From NCBI GenBank assembly GCA_045114175.1, contig JBGUJZ010000013.1:1-39516 (forward strand): DNA of 39,516 nt, given 5' to 3'. The notes beneath the pieces were generated by a model. That model did no database searches. It was given only the letters and a program-made list of their open reading frames with translations, and was not told the DNA's origin. Below, piece by piece: positions 1 to 8,363 of the stretch (within the stretch, counting starts at the first letter, position 1; each line of letters begins with the position of its first letter). The DNA comes from Cacconaster sp045114175 (GTDB taxonomy: Bacteria; Bacteroidota; Bacteroidia; Bacteroidales; UBA932). The translations under genes and the position numbers were made by a program.

Positions 1-1974
1 ATCTCGCTCAGTCGCCAGGTGAGTAGCGATACCCTGCACTTCGACGCCATCGGCGGCGAGGCACGTTTCCTGCTCGAATCTTCGCGCGACTGGAAGATTG
101 ACGAGATTCCCTCCTGGGCGCTGGTCGAACCCGAATCGGGCGTGGCATGTGAAGAGCCGGTGAGCATCACCGTCACCATTCCGGAGAATGTGGGCTACGA
201 CCGCATCGCGGAACTGCTCTTTATTGCCGGTCCGTCCGTGGAGAGCATCTATCTCCATCAGACCGGGCCGGAAGGCATCGATGACGGAATCATCGACATA
301 ACCTGCGCGGCCTTCGCAGCCCTTCCGGATGATGACGGCAACACCTACCGCCTAAAAGGCTCCATCTCCGGCAGTATCAATACCACCTACGGTAACTTTG
401 ACGTGATGGACGAGACGGGTTCCGTCTATGTTTACGGCTGTACGAACCTCGCCGAATTCAAAGACAAAATCAAGAGCGGTGCACACATCAGCGTGACCGG
501 CCCCAAGACCACCTACAGCGGCAAGGTGGAGATGAAGAATGCCACCATCGAGGAGATTACCGAAGGCAGCGTGATCCGCCCGACCAACATCACCGACATC
601 TCCTGCGCCGACTTCAACCAGCTGACCGACACCGAAGGCTGGTACAGGCTCAAGGGCGTCGTGAGCGGCACCATCAATACGCAATACGGCAACTTCGACG
701 TCAAGGACGCAACGGGTTCCGTCTATGTTTACGGCGTGGACAACATCGCAGAGCACAGCGATCTGGCAGCCGGCGATTCCATCTTCGTGGTGGGTCACTA
801 CTATCTCTACACCAACAAGAACACCGGTGCCACCAAGGTGGAGATGATGAACGGCTACATCGAGTGGCGCAAGGGCGGCGCCGGCAACGAACGGCCGACC
901 GACATCACCGACATCACCTGTTCTGCTTTCGCACAACTGACTGATACCCAAGGCTGGTACAGGCTCAAGGGCGTGGTCTCCGGCAGTGTCAATTCTACCT
1001 ACGGCAACTTCGACGTCAAAGACGAGACGGGCTCCGTCTATGTCTATGGCGTGGACAACATCAAGCAATACACCACCCTCGCCGCCGGCGACTCGATCGC
1101 CGTCGTGGGCCACTACTACCTCTACACGAATCCGAATACGCAGGCCACCAAGGTGGAGATGATGAACGGCTATGTGGAGTGGTACAAGTCCGGTGGCGGC
1201 ACGCCTTCCACCGGCGGTCCCACTGCAGCCACCGTGGTCAAGAGCACGATTGCCGATTTCCGCGCCGCACAACCCGGAACCGGCACGTGGTATGAACTGA
1301 CCGGTGCCGTCACGGAGATCATCAACGCCACCTACGGCAACCTGATGCTGAAAGACGCCACCGATACGGTCTACGTCTACGGCGTGGTCAAGGAGTACAA
1401 ATCGAGCAACGACAAGACATTCAACACGCTGGGCGTCAACCAGACCGATACGCTGACCATCTGGACGCTCCGCGATGAATACGGCGGACGCGTGGAGGCT
1501 GGCGGAACCGTTCCTGCCGTCTACGTCTCGCACAAGGCAGGTGCCGGCGTTCCCACTACGGCCACCCACCCCTTCACCAGCAATCTCTCCTGGACGCTGG
1601 GCAACAAGGGAACTGCCGCCAAAGTTGTTTACCAGGGCACGCAGTACGACGGCGTCAAGCTCGGCACCGCCTCCATTGCGGGTGTGGCCTCGGTCACCGT
1701 CCCTGCCGGCAAGAGCAAGATCGGCTTCTATGCGATGGGCTGGACGGGTATCGACGGCAAGCTGAAAGTCAGCGGCGGCAACTATTCGCAGACTTATACG
1801 GTCAAGCAGAATGCCGGCTGCAACAACAACTCGCCGTTCACGATCACCAACCTGACCGACAGTGACTGGTATTCGCTCGAATTCGGCACAGCACTCACTG
1901 AAGACACCACCCTCACCTTCGAGACCCAGACGGGCGGCCTCCGTGCCATCATCTTCGGTATCAACGCAGAATGA
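1..1974 (+). CDS. BACON and OB-fold repeat surface protein (5' truncated)
   Basis: The reading frame is open to the left window edge (codons before the GTG at 19 continue the same frame), so the N-terminus and any signal peptide lie outside. Visible order: a BACON-type beta-sandwich (about residues 1-90), then three clear OB-fold-like repeats (about 95-180, 195-285, 300-390), each with a 'YRLKG' strand, a 'YGNFDV' strand and 'GSVYVYG'. A more diverged fourth copy follows ('YGNLMLKDATDTVYVYG', about 410-515), then a C-terminal beta-rich domain (about 520-651). No catalytic motif is visible. Its stop overlaps the ATG of the secreted nuclease by 4 nt, so the two are surely co-translated. OB folds next to nucleases suggest nucleic-acid binding at the cell surface, but that is inference; BACON domains are often glycan- or mucin-associated. 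Confidence 0.75.
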   Translation: MSLSRQVSSDTLHFDAIGGEARFLLESSRDWKIDEIPSWALVEPESGVACEEPVSITVTIPENVGYDRIAELLFIAGPSVESIYLHQTGPEGIDDGIIDITCAAFAALPDDDGNTYRLKGSISGSINTTYGNFDVMDETGSVYVYGCTNLAEFKDKIKSGAHISVTGPKTTYSGKVEMKNATIEEITEGSVIRPTNITDISCADFNQLTDTEGWYRLKGVVSGTINTQYGNFDVKDATGSVYVYGVDNIAEHSDLAAGDSIFVVGHYYLYTNKNTGATKVEMMNGYIEWRKGGAGNERPTDITDITCSAFAQLTDTQGWYRLKGVVSGSVNSTYGNFDVKDETGSVYVYGVDNIKQYTTLAAGDSIAVVGHYYLYTNPNTQATKVEMMNGYVEWYKSGGGTPSTGGPTAATVVKSTIADFRAAQPGTGTWYELTGAVTEIINATYGNLMLKDATDTVYVYGVVKEYKSSNDKTFNTLGVNQTDTLTIWTLRDEYGGRVEAGGTVPAVYVSHKAGAGVPTTATHPFTSNLSWTLGNKGTAAKVVYQGTQYDGVKLGTASIAGVASVTVPAGKSKIGFYAMGWTGIDGKLKVSGGNYSQTYTVKQNAGCNNNSPFTITNLTDSDWYSLEFGTALTEDTTLTFETQTGGLRAIIFGINAE

Positions 1975-3191
1975 TCGCCGCACGGTTACATAGGATCCTG
2001 CTTCGTGTAGCGGCGCTGCTGGGTGCCGTGCTGGTGGCTGCAGCCTGCGGCGACGGCCACGGTGCGGTAAAGGTTTCCCTCCGCACCGGCAGCGTGGACG
2101 CAACGCCTTCCAACCAGTTCATTACCGTAGAATCCACCGGTGACTGGACTCTGACGCTGGTCTTCGACGGAGACACGGATGGCGACTTCACCCCCTGGGC
2201 TTACTTCGGCCGCGACATGGATCAGGTGGAATTCTCCGGCTCCGGCTCACGCAAAGACGTGGTTCTCACCTGGATCGCCAATGCCAGCCCGGACAGCCGT
2301 TCGCTCACCCTGATTGCGAGATCCGGTTCCTCTAGCACCTCCGTCCGCTTCCTTCAGGCCGGCCGCACCCAGGGTGCCGGAACACAGCAGCCTGCAACCC
2401 TGGCCTCCGATGAACTGGGCGCCTGGATGGAGCTTCCGGCCACCAATACGCCGGGTCTCTATTACATCTCCCATTCGATGGAGCTGGGCGACAAAACCAC
2501 CCGCAACTACTCCTACGGCTGGGATCCGGAGCATCTCGTGGCCCTCTGGGTGGCCTATCCGCTCAACGCGTGGACCATCAGCAGCGGCGACCGCTCCAAC
2601 GTCTGGGGCATGGATCCGAAGATCCCGCGCAAGTACCAGCCGGTGCTCTTCAGCGCCTTCTCGTCCGGCAATGCGGGCGGGTTCGACCGCGGTCACCAGA
2701 TTCCGTCGGCCGACCGGCTCTCCTACGAGGCGAATGTCCAGACCTTCTACGGCACGAACATGACGCCGCAGCGGAACAGTCTCAATTCCGGGGCTTGGAG
2801 CGTCCTGGAAGGCAAAGTCCGCAACTGGTCCCGTCAGTTCGACACGCTCTACGTGGTGACTGGCTGCACGATAGAAGGAAGTACCGAATACTGCTACGAC
2901 AACGATCGCAAGAAGGTGACTGTCCCCACGGGCTACTACAAAGCCCTGCTCGGCTATAAGAAATCCGGTACGCTGGGCATCAGCGGCTCTACGGGCGGCT
3001 ACACCGCCATCGGATTTTGGTTTGAACACAAGAAATACACCGCCAACGAGACGACCGTAATGGCCCAGAGCGTCAGCATCGACGATCTGGAGACCCGCAC
3101 CGGATTCGACTTCTTCGTCAACCTGCCCTACAAGATCGGCGCCGACAAGGCGGAAACCGTTGAATCGACCATCGACACCTGGTGGAAATAG
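1971..3191 (+). CDS. DNA/RNA non-specific endonuclease lipoprotein (NUC1 family) with BACON-like domain
   Basis: A 406-residue protein beginning with a hydrophobic signal peptide that ends in AAAC (Cys26), typical of lipoprotein export. Residues about 30-130 form a BACON-like beta-sandwich. The C-terminal half is a Serratia-nuclease-type domain: the DRGH motif with catalytic His242 is followed by 'TNMTPQRNSLN', which supplies the metal-binding Asn of this family. Enzymes of this type cut single- and double-stranded DNA and RNA without sequence preference, using a divalent metal. Surface anchoring implies degradation of external nucleic acid rather than a defence role. The gene overlaps the upstream OB-fold gene by 4 nt and is followed at 14 nt by another secreted phosphoesterase-family gene, supporting a shared process. 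Family assignment is firm; substrate is inferred. Confidence 0.9.
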   Translation: MIAARLHRILLRVAALLGAVLVAAACGDGHGAVKVSLRTGSVDATPSNQFITVESTGDWTLTLVFDGDTDGDFTPWAYFGRDMDQVEFSGSGSRKDVVLTWIANASPDSRSLTLIARSGSSSTSVRFLQAGRTQGAGTQQPATLASDELGAWMELPATNTPGLYYISHSMELGDKTTRNYSYGWDPEHLVALWVAYPLNAWTISSGDRSNVWGMDPKIPRKYQPVLFSAFSSGNAGGFDRGHQIPSADRLSYEANVQTFYGTNMTPQRNSLNSGAWSVLEGKVRNWSRQFDTLYVVTGCTIEGSTEYCYDNDRKKVTVPTGYYKALLGYKKSGTLGISGSTGGYTAIGFWFEHKKYTANETTVMAQSVSIDDLETRTGFDFFVNLPYKIGADKAETVESTIDTWWK

Positions 3192-3205
3192 ATAACTGCA
3201 TGACT

Positions 3206-4285
3206 ATGAAACGCATCCTATACCTGATTACCCTGCTCCTGGCCTTCTCCTTCACGGCAGATGCGCAGAAAGGCAAAACCGGCACCCGTCACTATGTGAT
3301 CGGGTTCTACAACCTGGAGAACCTTTTTGACATCTACGACGATCCGGCCAAGAACGACGAGGAATACCTCCCCAACGGGAAAAACGAGTGGACGGAAGTC
3401 AAGTACAACAAGAAACTCCACAACATGGCCACCGTTATCAAGGCTATGCACGACGACAACGGTCGCTGGCATACCATTCTGGGTATCAGCGAGATCGAAA
3501 ACCGGCTCGTAATCGAGGATCTCATTTCCCAGCCGGAAATCGAAGCGGCCAACTACCAGATTATCCATTATGACGGTCCGGACCGCCGCGGTGTGGATGT
3601 GGCGCTGCTCTACAAACCCGAGCAGTTCAACTACATCACCAGCGAGAGTCTGCCGTTCAATTTCGAGAACACCAAGGTGGAGATTACCCTCACTCCGGCC
3701 GAGCAGGATTATTTCCGCACCCGCGACATCCTGATGGTGCGCGGCACGATTGACGGCGAAATGTTCGCCTTCTTCGTGACCCACACCCCTTCGCGTATCG
3801 GCGGGAAGGGTTCCGACCTGCGTTCCCGCTGCGCGGAGATCATCTACAACCGTGCCCGCGAGCTGGAAGCGGAGTTTCCCGGCATCAAGATCGTGGCCAT
3901 GGGCGATATGAACGACGACCCCTTCAACGAGAGTATGGCCGTCTGGCTTCACGGTCGGGAGACCATTGAGGAGATGAAGCCCGAGGATTTCTTCAATCCC
4001 TACCTACGGATGCTCAAAGACGGCTACGGCACCCTCTGCTACCAGGGCGTCTGGAGTATCTTCGACCAGGAACTGGTCAACTATAACCTGGCTGTAGCGC
4101 CCCAGGGCGGACTCAGGATCATCCCGATCGTCAAGGGCAAGTACTACGGCCGCGTCTTCAAGAAACCCTTCATGACCACCCAGAAGGGACAGTATAAAGG
4201 CTATCCGTTCCGCACCTTCAGCAACGGAGCCTTCATCAACGGGTATTCCGACCACTACCCCACCTACATCATCGTCAGTAAGTAA
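3206..4285 (+). CDS. Secreted endonuclease/exonuclease/phosphatase family protein
   Basis: The EEP (DNase I-like) fold signature is complete: 'FYNLENLFD' with the metal-site Asn, 'ISEIEN' with the catalytic Glu, 'RGVDVALLY', 'VTHTPSR', 'GDMNDDP' and the C-terminal 'YSDHYP' with the Asp-His pair. The frame is open from 3182, but the start is set at 3206 because MKRILYLITLLLAFSFTADAQ is a clean signal peptide; ATG 3200 is the alternative. The mature protein would be periplasmic or secreted. Such enzymes cleave phosphodiester or phosphomonoester bonds in nucleic acids, nucleotides or inositol phosphates. Lying between a secreted non-specific nuclease and a TonB-dependent receptor, it most plausibly trims oligonucleotides (inference). 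Confidence 0.88.
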   Translation: MKRILYLITLLLAFSFTADAQKGKTGTRHYVIGFYNLENLFDIYDDPAKNDEEYLPNGKNEWTEVKYNKKLHNMATVIKAMHDDNGRWHTILGISEIENRLVIEDLISQPEIEAANYQIIHYDGPDRRGVDVALLYKPEQFNYITSESLPFNFENTKVEITLTPAEQDYFRTRDILMVRGTIDGEMFAFFVTHTPSRIGGKGSDLRSRCAEIIYNRARELEAEFPGIKIVAMGDMNDDPFNESMAVWLHGRETIEEMKPEDFFNPYLRMLKDGYGTLCYQGVWSIFDQELVNYNLAVAPQGGLRIIPIVKGKYYGRVFKKPFMTTQKGQYKGYPFRTFSNGAFINGYSDHYPTYIIVSK

Positions 4286-4297
4286 TTCAAACATAGC

Positions 4298-7246
4298 ATG
4301 AAAAAGACACTGCTTCTTTTCGCAGCCCTGCTGATTGCCACGACGGCCTTTGCACAGCTTCCAACCGGAGGTGTCAAGGGTACCGTGGTGGACCGTCAGG
4401 GCCGCGTACCGATCGGCAATGCCAAGATCTCACTCGTGCAGGGCGGCAACGCCATCGCAGAGTGCACGTCCGATACGGCCGGCGCCTTTGAAATCACCGC
4501 CCTGGCCGACGGCGTCTACGAGATGCGCGTTACCGCAGAGGAATTCAGCCCCATCTTCGTGAACGTCACGGTGGACAAGGGATTCGTCAAGGATATGCAC
4601 TACGTCACGATGACGGCCGTGCGCCGTATCCAGGATGTGGACGACTCCAGCTTCACGGAGCTGGACCTGGACGATTCGGGCTACAACGACACCCCGACCA
4701 TCCTTTTCACCTCCAATGACATCTACAACAACATCGCGGGCTACGGATTCAGCTCCATCCGCTTCAAGAACCGAGGCTACAACAGCGAGACGCAGGACGT
4801 CTACCTGAGCGGCGTGAAACTCAACGACGCCATCACGGGGTACTCTCCCTACTCGCTCTGGTCCGGCCTGAACGAGGCGACCCGCAGCAAGGAGACCACC
4901 ATCGGAACCGAGGTAGCGGAAGTGGGCCTGGGCGGCTACAACGGCACGACCAACATCTACGCAACCCCCTCCACCGTCCGCAAAGGCTGGCGCTACAGCA
5001 TCCTGACCAACAGCGCCATGTACCGGCTCCGCCTGATGGCCACCTACGCTTCGGGCGAGCAGGACAATGGTATTTCCTATGCGGTGAACGCGTCGGTCCG
5101 CGCCGGTGGAAACGATTGGATTGAAGGTATTTACTACCGAAATTTCGCCCTCTATGCCGGCATCGAGAAGAACTTTAACGATGTCCGCCGTCTGAGCCTG
5201 GTCTGGTTTGCCGCTCCGGGTCAGCGCGGAGCGCAGAACGCCTCCACGCAGGAGGTCTACGACCTGATGGGCGACAACATGTACAACTCCAACTGGGGCT
5301 ACCAGAACGGCAAGGTACGCAACGCCCGTGTCCGCAAGACCTTCGAACCGGTTACGGTGCTGCACTACTCTTTCACCCCCAACGACCGCTTCGAATCGAA
5401 CGTAACGTTCCTCTGGCGGACCGGTCGCAACGGCTACACGGCTCTCGACTGGTATGATGCAGCAGACCCGCGCCCGGATTACTACCGCAATCTTCCAAGC
5501 TACGCCTTCATGGAAGATGAGGATTACAACCGTACCAACGAGGAGAAATACCGCTGGGCCGTGGAGATGTGGAGCCAGCATGTGCCGGAGTACGCCAACT
5601 ACCAGCACCTGAACTGGGACCGCATGTACAACGTCAACTACAACAGTGCAGACGGCCGCTCCAAATATGCGTTGGAGGAGCGCCACGTAGACCAGAACGA
5701 CCTGAACTTCGCATCCAGCTTCAAGTGGACCAAGAAGAACCGGATCCTCCGCGGTGGTCTGAACAGTCGCTGGAACCGCACCGAGAATTACAAGCTGATG
5801 AACGACCTGCTGGGCGGTCAATACTACCTGAACATCGACTCCTTCGCCGAGCGCGACTTCGCTTCATCCGAGGCTCTGATCCAGAACGACCTGGACTACT
5901 ATTTCGCCCACGGTGAGGCGGAAAAGATTCTCAAGGGCGGCAAATATGGCTACGACTATTACGCCAATATCCGCCGGGCAGAGGCCTGGCTTCACGGTTC
6001 ACTGAATGTCGGCCCGATCTCGGGAAGCATCGGCGGATCTGTGGGTTATACCGATTTCTGGCGCGAAGGTATGCTTCGAAAGGGCCTCTTTGCCGGACTG
6101 GATGAAAACGGTAACGAGATATACGACAATGGCGTGAAACTCACCGGTTATGACGCGAACGGCCGCGTAATCACCTCCAAAGGCTCCTCCGACACCTGCA
6201 AGTTCTTGGTATGGTCCGCCAAGGCCAACCTGGCCTACACTACCCGAGGCAGCCGTCTCTCGGTGAATGCAGCTATCGTCCACGAAGCCCCGACCTTCAA
6301 CCAGGCCTTCGTGTCGCCCCGTACGCGCAATACCATCGTGCCGAACCTGACGCCGGTTCGCACCATGACGGCCGACGTCAACTGGCAGTACAGCAACGAG
6401 GGCATCGATTTCCGCATCACCGGTTTCTACACCAAGATCATGAACCAGACTGACGTAATGAGTTTTTACGACGATTCGCAGAACTCCTTCACGAACTTCG
6501 CGATGTCCGGAATCGACCAGCGTCACATGGGTATCGAACTGGGCGCGCGGGTGCCGCTGCCGCTGGAGGGCTTGACGCTCTCGGTGGCCCTGAGCTCGGG
6601 TGAATACATCTACACCTCCACGCCGATGATGACCCAGACAATCGACAACAGCGTGGAGCTGATCGTTGACAACCAGCCTGTTACCTATTGGAAGAGCCAT
6701 CCCATCTACAAGAAGGACTATATCAAGGGCGGCGGCGGTGCCTTCACCTATGCAGTGGACGATGAGGGCAACTACATCGTTGCCGGAGAGAAGAAGCACT
6801 ACGTGCCCAGCACGCCGCAGAACGCCTTTGAAATGGCGCTCAACTACCGGCTCAGATCCTACTGGTTCTTTGAACTGAACGCTCAGTCGTTCTCCCACTC
6901 CTATCTGGATATGAACCCGCTCTACCGCACCGAAATGGCCTGCGGCGGCGCCGACGGCATCATCACCCCGGCCGAGGTCGAGTACATGGCGGCCCAGGAA
7001 GAGTTTTCCACCGCTTTCCTCATCAACGGCAGTGTGGGTAAGTCCTGGTACATCCAGCGCAAGTACAACATCGGTTTCAGCCTGGAACTCAAGAACATGC
7101 TGAACAATACGAATGTACGGACCGGCGGTTACGAGCAGACGCGTCTGATCAGCAGCGTGGGCAAGGACCGTTACTATCGCTTTGACGCCAAGTATTTCTA
7201 CATGCCGGGCGCCAGCTACATGTTGAACATTTATTTCCGTTTCTAA
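4298..7246 (+). CDS. TonB-dependent outer-membrane receptor with carboxypeptidase-regulatory-like domain
   Basis: 982 residues, starting with a signal peptide cleaved after TTAFAQ. An N-terminal carboxypeptidase-regulatory-like Ig domain (about 24-105, 'GVKGTVVDRQGRVPIGNAKI') is followed by a plug domain (about 125-240) containing 'IRFKNRGYNSETQDVYLSGV'. The rest is a beta-barrel ending in 'YMLNIYFRF', whose terminal Phe fits BAM-dependent insertion. The protein should import a ligand across the outer membrane using TonB energy. It has no SusD gene beside it; instead the next gene (4-nt gap) encodes a DUF5689 OB-fold lipoprotein, which may serve as the surface partner. Upstream are two secreted nuclease-type genes, so nucleic-acid fragments are a candidate ligand (inference). 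The receptor call is firm, the ligand unknown. Confidence 0.92.
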   Translation: MKKTLLLFAALLIATTAFAQLPTGGVKGTVVDRQGRVPIGNAKISLVQGGNAIAECTSDTAGAFEITALADGVYEMRVTAEEFSPIFVNVTVDKGFVKDMHYVTMTAVRRIQDVDDSSFTELDLDDSGYNDTPTILFTSNDIYNNIAGYGFSSIRFKNRGYNSETQDVYLSGVKLNDAITGYSPYSLWSGLNEATRSKETTIGTEVAEVGLGGYNGTTNIYATPSTVRKGWRYSILTNSAMYRLRLMATYASGEQDNGISYAVNASVRAGGNDWIEGIYYRNFALYAGIEKNFNDVRRLSLVWFAAPGQRGAQNASTQEVYDLMGDNMYNSNWGYQNGKVRNARVRKTFEPVTVLHYSFTPNDRFESNVTFLWRTGRNGYTALDWYDAADPRPDYYRNLPSYAFMEDEDYNRTNEEKYRWAVEMWSQHVPEYANYQHLNWDRMYNVNYNSADGRSKYALEERHVDQNDLNFASSFKWTKKNRILRGGLNSRWNRTENYKLMNDLLGGQYYLNIDSFAERDFASSEALIQNDLDYYFAHGEAEKILKGGKYGYDYYANIRRAEAWLHGSLNVGPISGSIGGSVGYTDFWREGMLRKGLFAGLDENGNEIYDNGVKLTGYDANGRVITSKGSSDTCKFLVWSAKANLAYTTRGSRLSVNAAIVHEAPTFNQAFVSPRTRNTIVPNLTPVRTMTADVNWQYSNEGIDFRITGFYTKIMNQTDVMSFYDDSQNSFTNFAMSGIDQRHMGIELGARVPLPLEGLTLSVALSSGEYIYTSTPMMTQTIDNSVELIVDNQPVTYWKSHPIYKKDYIKGGGGAFTYAVDDEGNYIVAGEKKHYVPSTPQNAFEMALNYRLRSYWFFELNAQSFSHSYLDMNPLYRTEMACGGADGIITPAEVEYMAAQEEFSTAFLINGSVGKSWYIQRKYNIGFSLELKNMLNNTNVRTGGYEQTRLISSVGKDRYYRFDAKYFYMPGASYMLNIYFRF

Positions 7247-7250
7247 GGCC

Positions 7251-8348
7251 ATGAAAAAGATTGCAATCCTGATCACTGCGCTGCTGGCCCTCACTTCGTG
7301 CAAATCCCTAATCGAAGAGTGGCAGCCTGTCTTTACCGGCACCTATCCGGACGTTCCCGTGCAGGAGGCCGTCAACATCAAGGCCAATACCACCATCGCC
7401 CAGCTGTGTGCTATGTACAACGGCAAACCGGTGGAGATCCGCAAGAACGTCATCATCTCCGGCGTAGTCGTCACCGACGATCAGCCGGGCAACTTCTACA
7501 AGAGTCTGTACATCCAGGACGAGACGGCCGGTATCGAGCTGAAAATCGGCAAGAACGGGCTCTACAACGACTATCGTCCCGGCCAGACCCTCTACGTGCG
7601 CTGCAACGGCCTTACGCTGGGCCAGTATGGCTACAAGAGCGGCAACTACGGCGGCAACGGCATGCTCAGCCTGGGTTACTGCGACCCGTCCGGCACCTAC
7701 GAGACCTCCTATATCGAAAACAGCCTCATCATTGACGACCATATCCTCAAGGGAGCGATCGGCGAGATTCCCGAGCCCGTGGAGATGACCGAGGCTCAGC
7801 TTCCTTCCAAGAGCGACAGTCAGGTCAGCAACAAATACCTGGGCCGCCTGGTCACCCTCAAGGGGCTGAAATATGCCAACGAGGTCTTCTGCCTGCTCTA
7901 CCTCGACTCCAACAAGGATAAGAAGTCCTACACCAACCGCGTCTTCCTCTCGCCCACCAACATTGCCAACAACCCCACCTGCGGCATCACCACCTGGGCC
8001 ATGTCCAAGACCAAGATGAAGGAATACCTCCTGACCGGTATCTGGGACGAGTGCAAAGTGGGTAGCGGTAACAACTATACCGGCGAGACGCTCGCCGACC
8101 TGAAGGGCGAAAACGGCCAGTACGACGGTGTAGAAAAGGCCGCTTACTCAGTGAGCCAGTACTTTACGATGGGCTCCACCACCATCCAGGTGCGTACCAG
8201 CGGCTTCTGCAAGTTTGCTGACGTGGAGATTCCTACCGCGCTGCTGAACGGCACGGCTACGCTGGACATCACCGGTATCCTTACCCTCTACGAGGGCAGC
8301 ATCCAATTTGCGGTCAACAGTGTCAACGATTTCGTCATCAACCAGTAA
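7251..8348 (+). CDS. DUF5689 OB-fold lipoprotein
   Basis: 365 residues with a lipoprotein signal peptide ending LTSC (Cys17). The body shows the DUF5689 pattern: 'TTIAQLCAMYNGKPVEIRKNVIISGVVV', then 'FYKSLYIQDETAGIELKIG', then 'YRPGQTLYVRC.GL.LG.YG', an OB-fold-like barrel common in Bacteroidota surface proteins. A second OB-like segment (about residues 195-360) includes 'LGRLVTLKGLKYANE' and a closing 'LDITGILTLYEGSIQFAVNSVNDF'. No enzyme motif is visible. It sits 4 nt behind the TonB-dependent receptor and 15 nt before tamL. By position it may be the receptor's surface-exposed ligand-binding partner, in the role SusD has elsewhere; that is inference from context only. Confidence 0.82.
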   Translation: MKKIAILITALLALTSCKSLIEEWQPVFTGTYPDVPVQEAVNIKANTTIAQLCAMYNGKPVEIRKNVIISGVVVTDDQPGNFYKSLYIQDETAGIELKIGKNGLYNDYRPGQTLYVRCNGLTLGQYGYKSGNYGGNGMLSLGYCDPSGTYETSYIENSLIIDDHILKGAIGEIPEPVEMTEAQLPSKSDSQVSNKYLGRLVTLKGLKYANEVFCLLYLDSNKDKKSYTNRVFLSPTNIANNPTCGITTWAMSKTKMKEYLLTGIWDECKVGSGNNYTGETLADLKGENGQYDGVEKAAYSVSQYFTMGSTTIQVRTSGFCKFADVEIPTALLNGTATLDITGILTLYEGSIQFAVNSVNDFVINQ

Positions 8349-8363
8349 CAACCTTGTAACCCC

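Noticed and set aside
352..2103. 583-codon minus-strand open frame opposite the OB-fold repeat gene
   Set aside because: Antisense shadow; the sense frame has repeated OB-fold motifs and overlaps correctly with the next gene.
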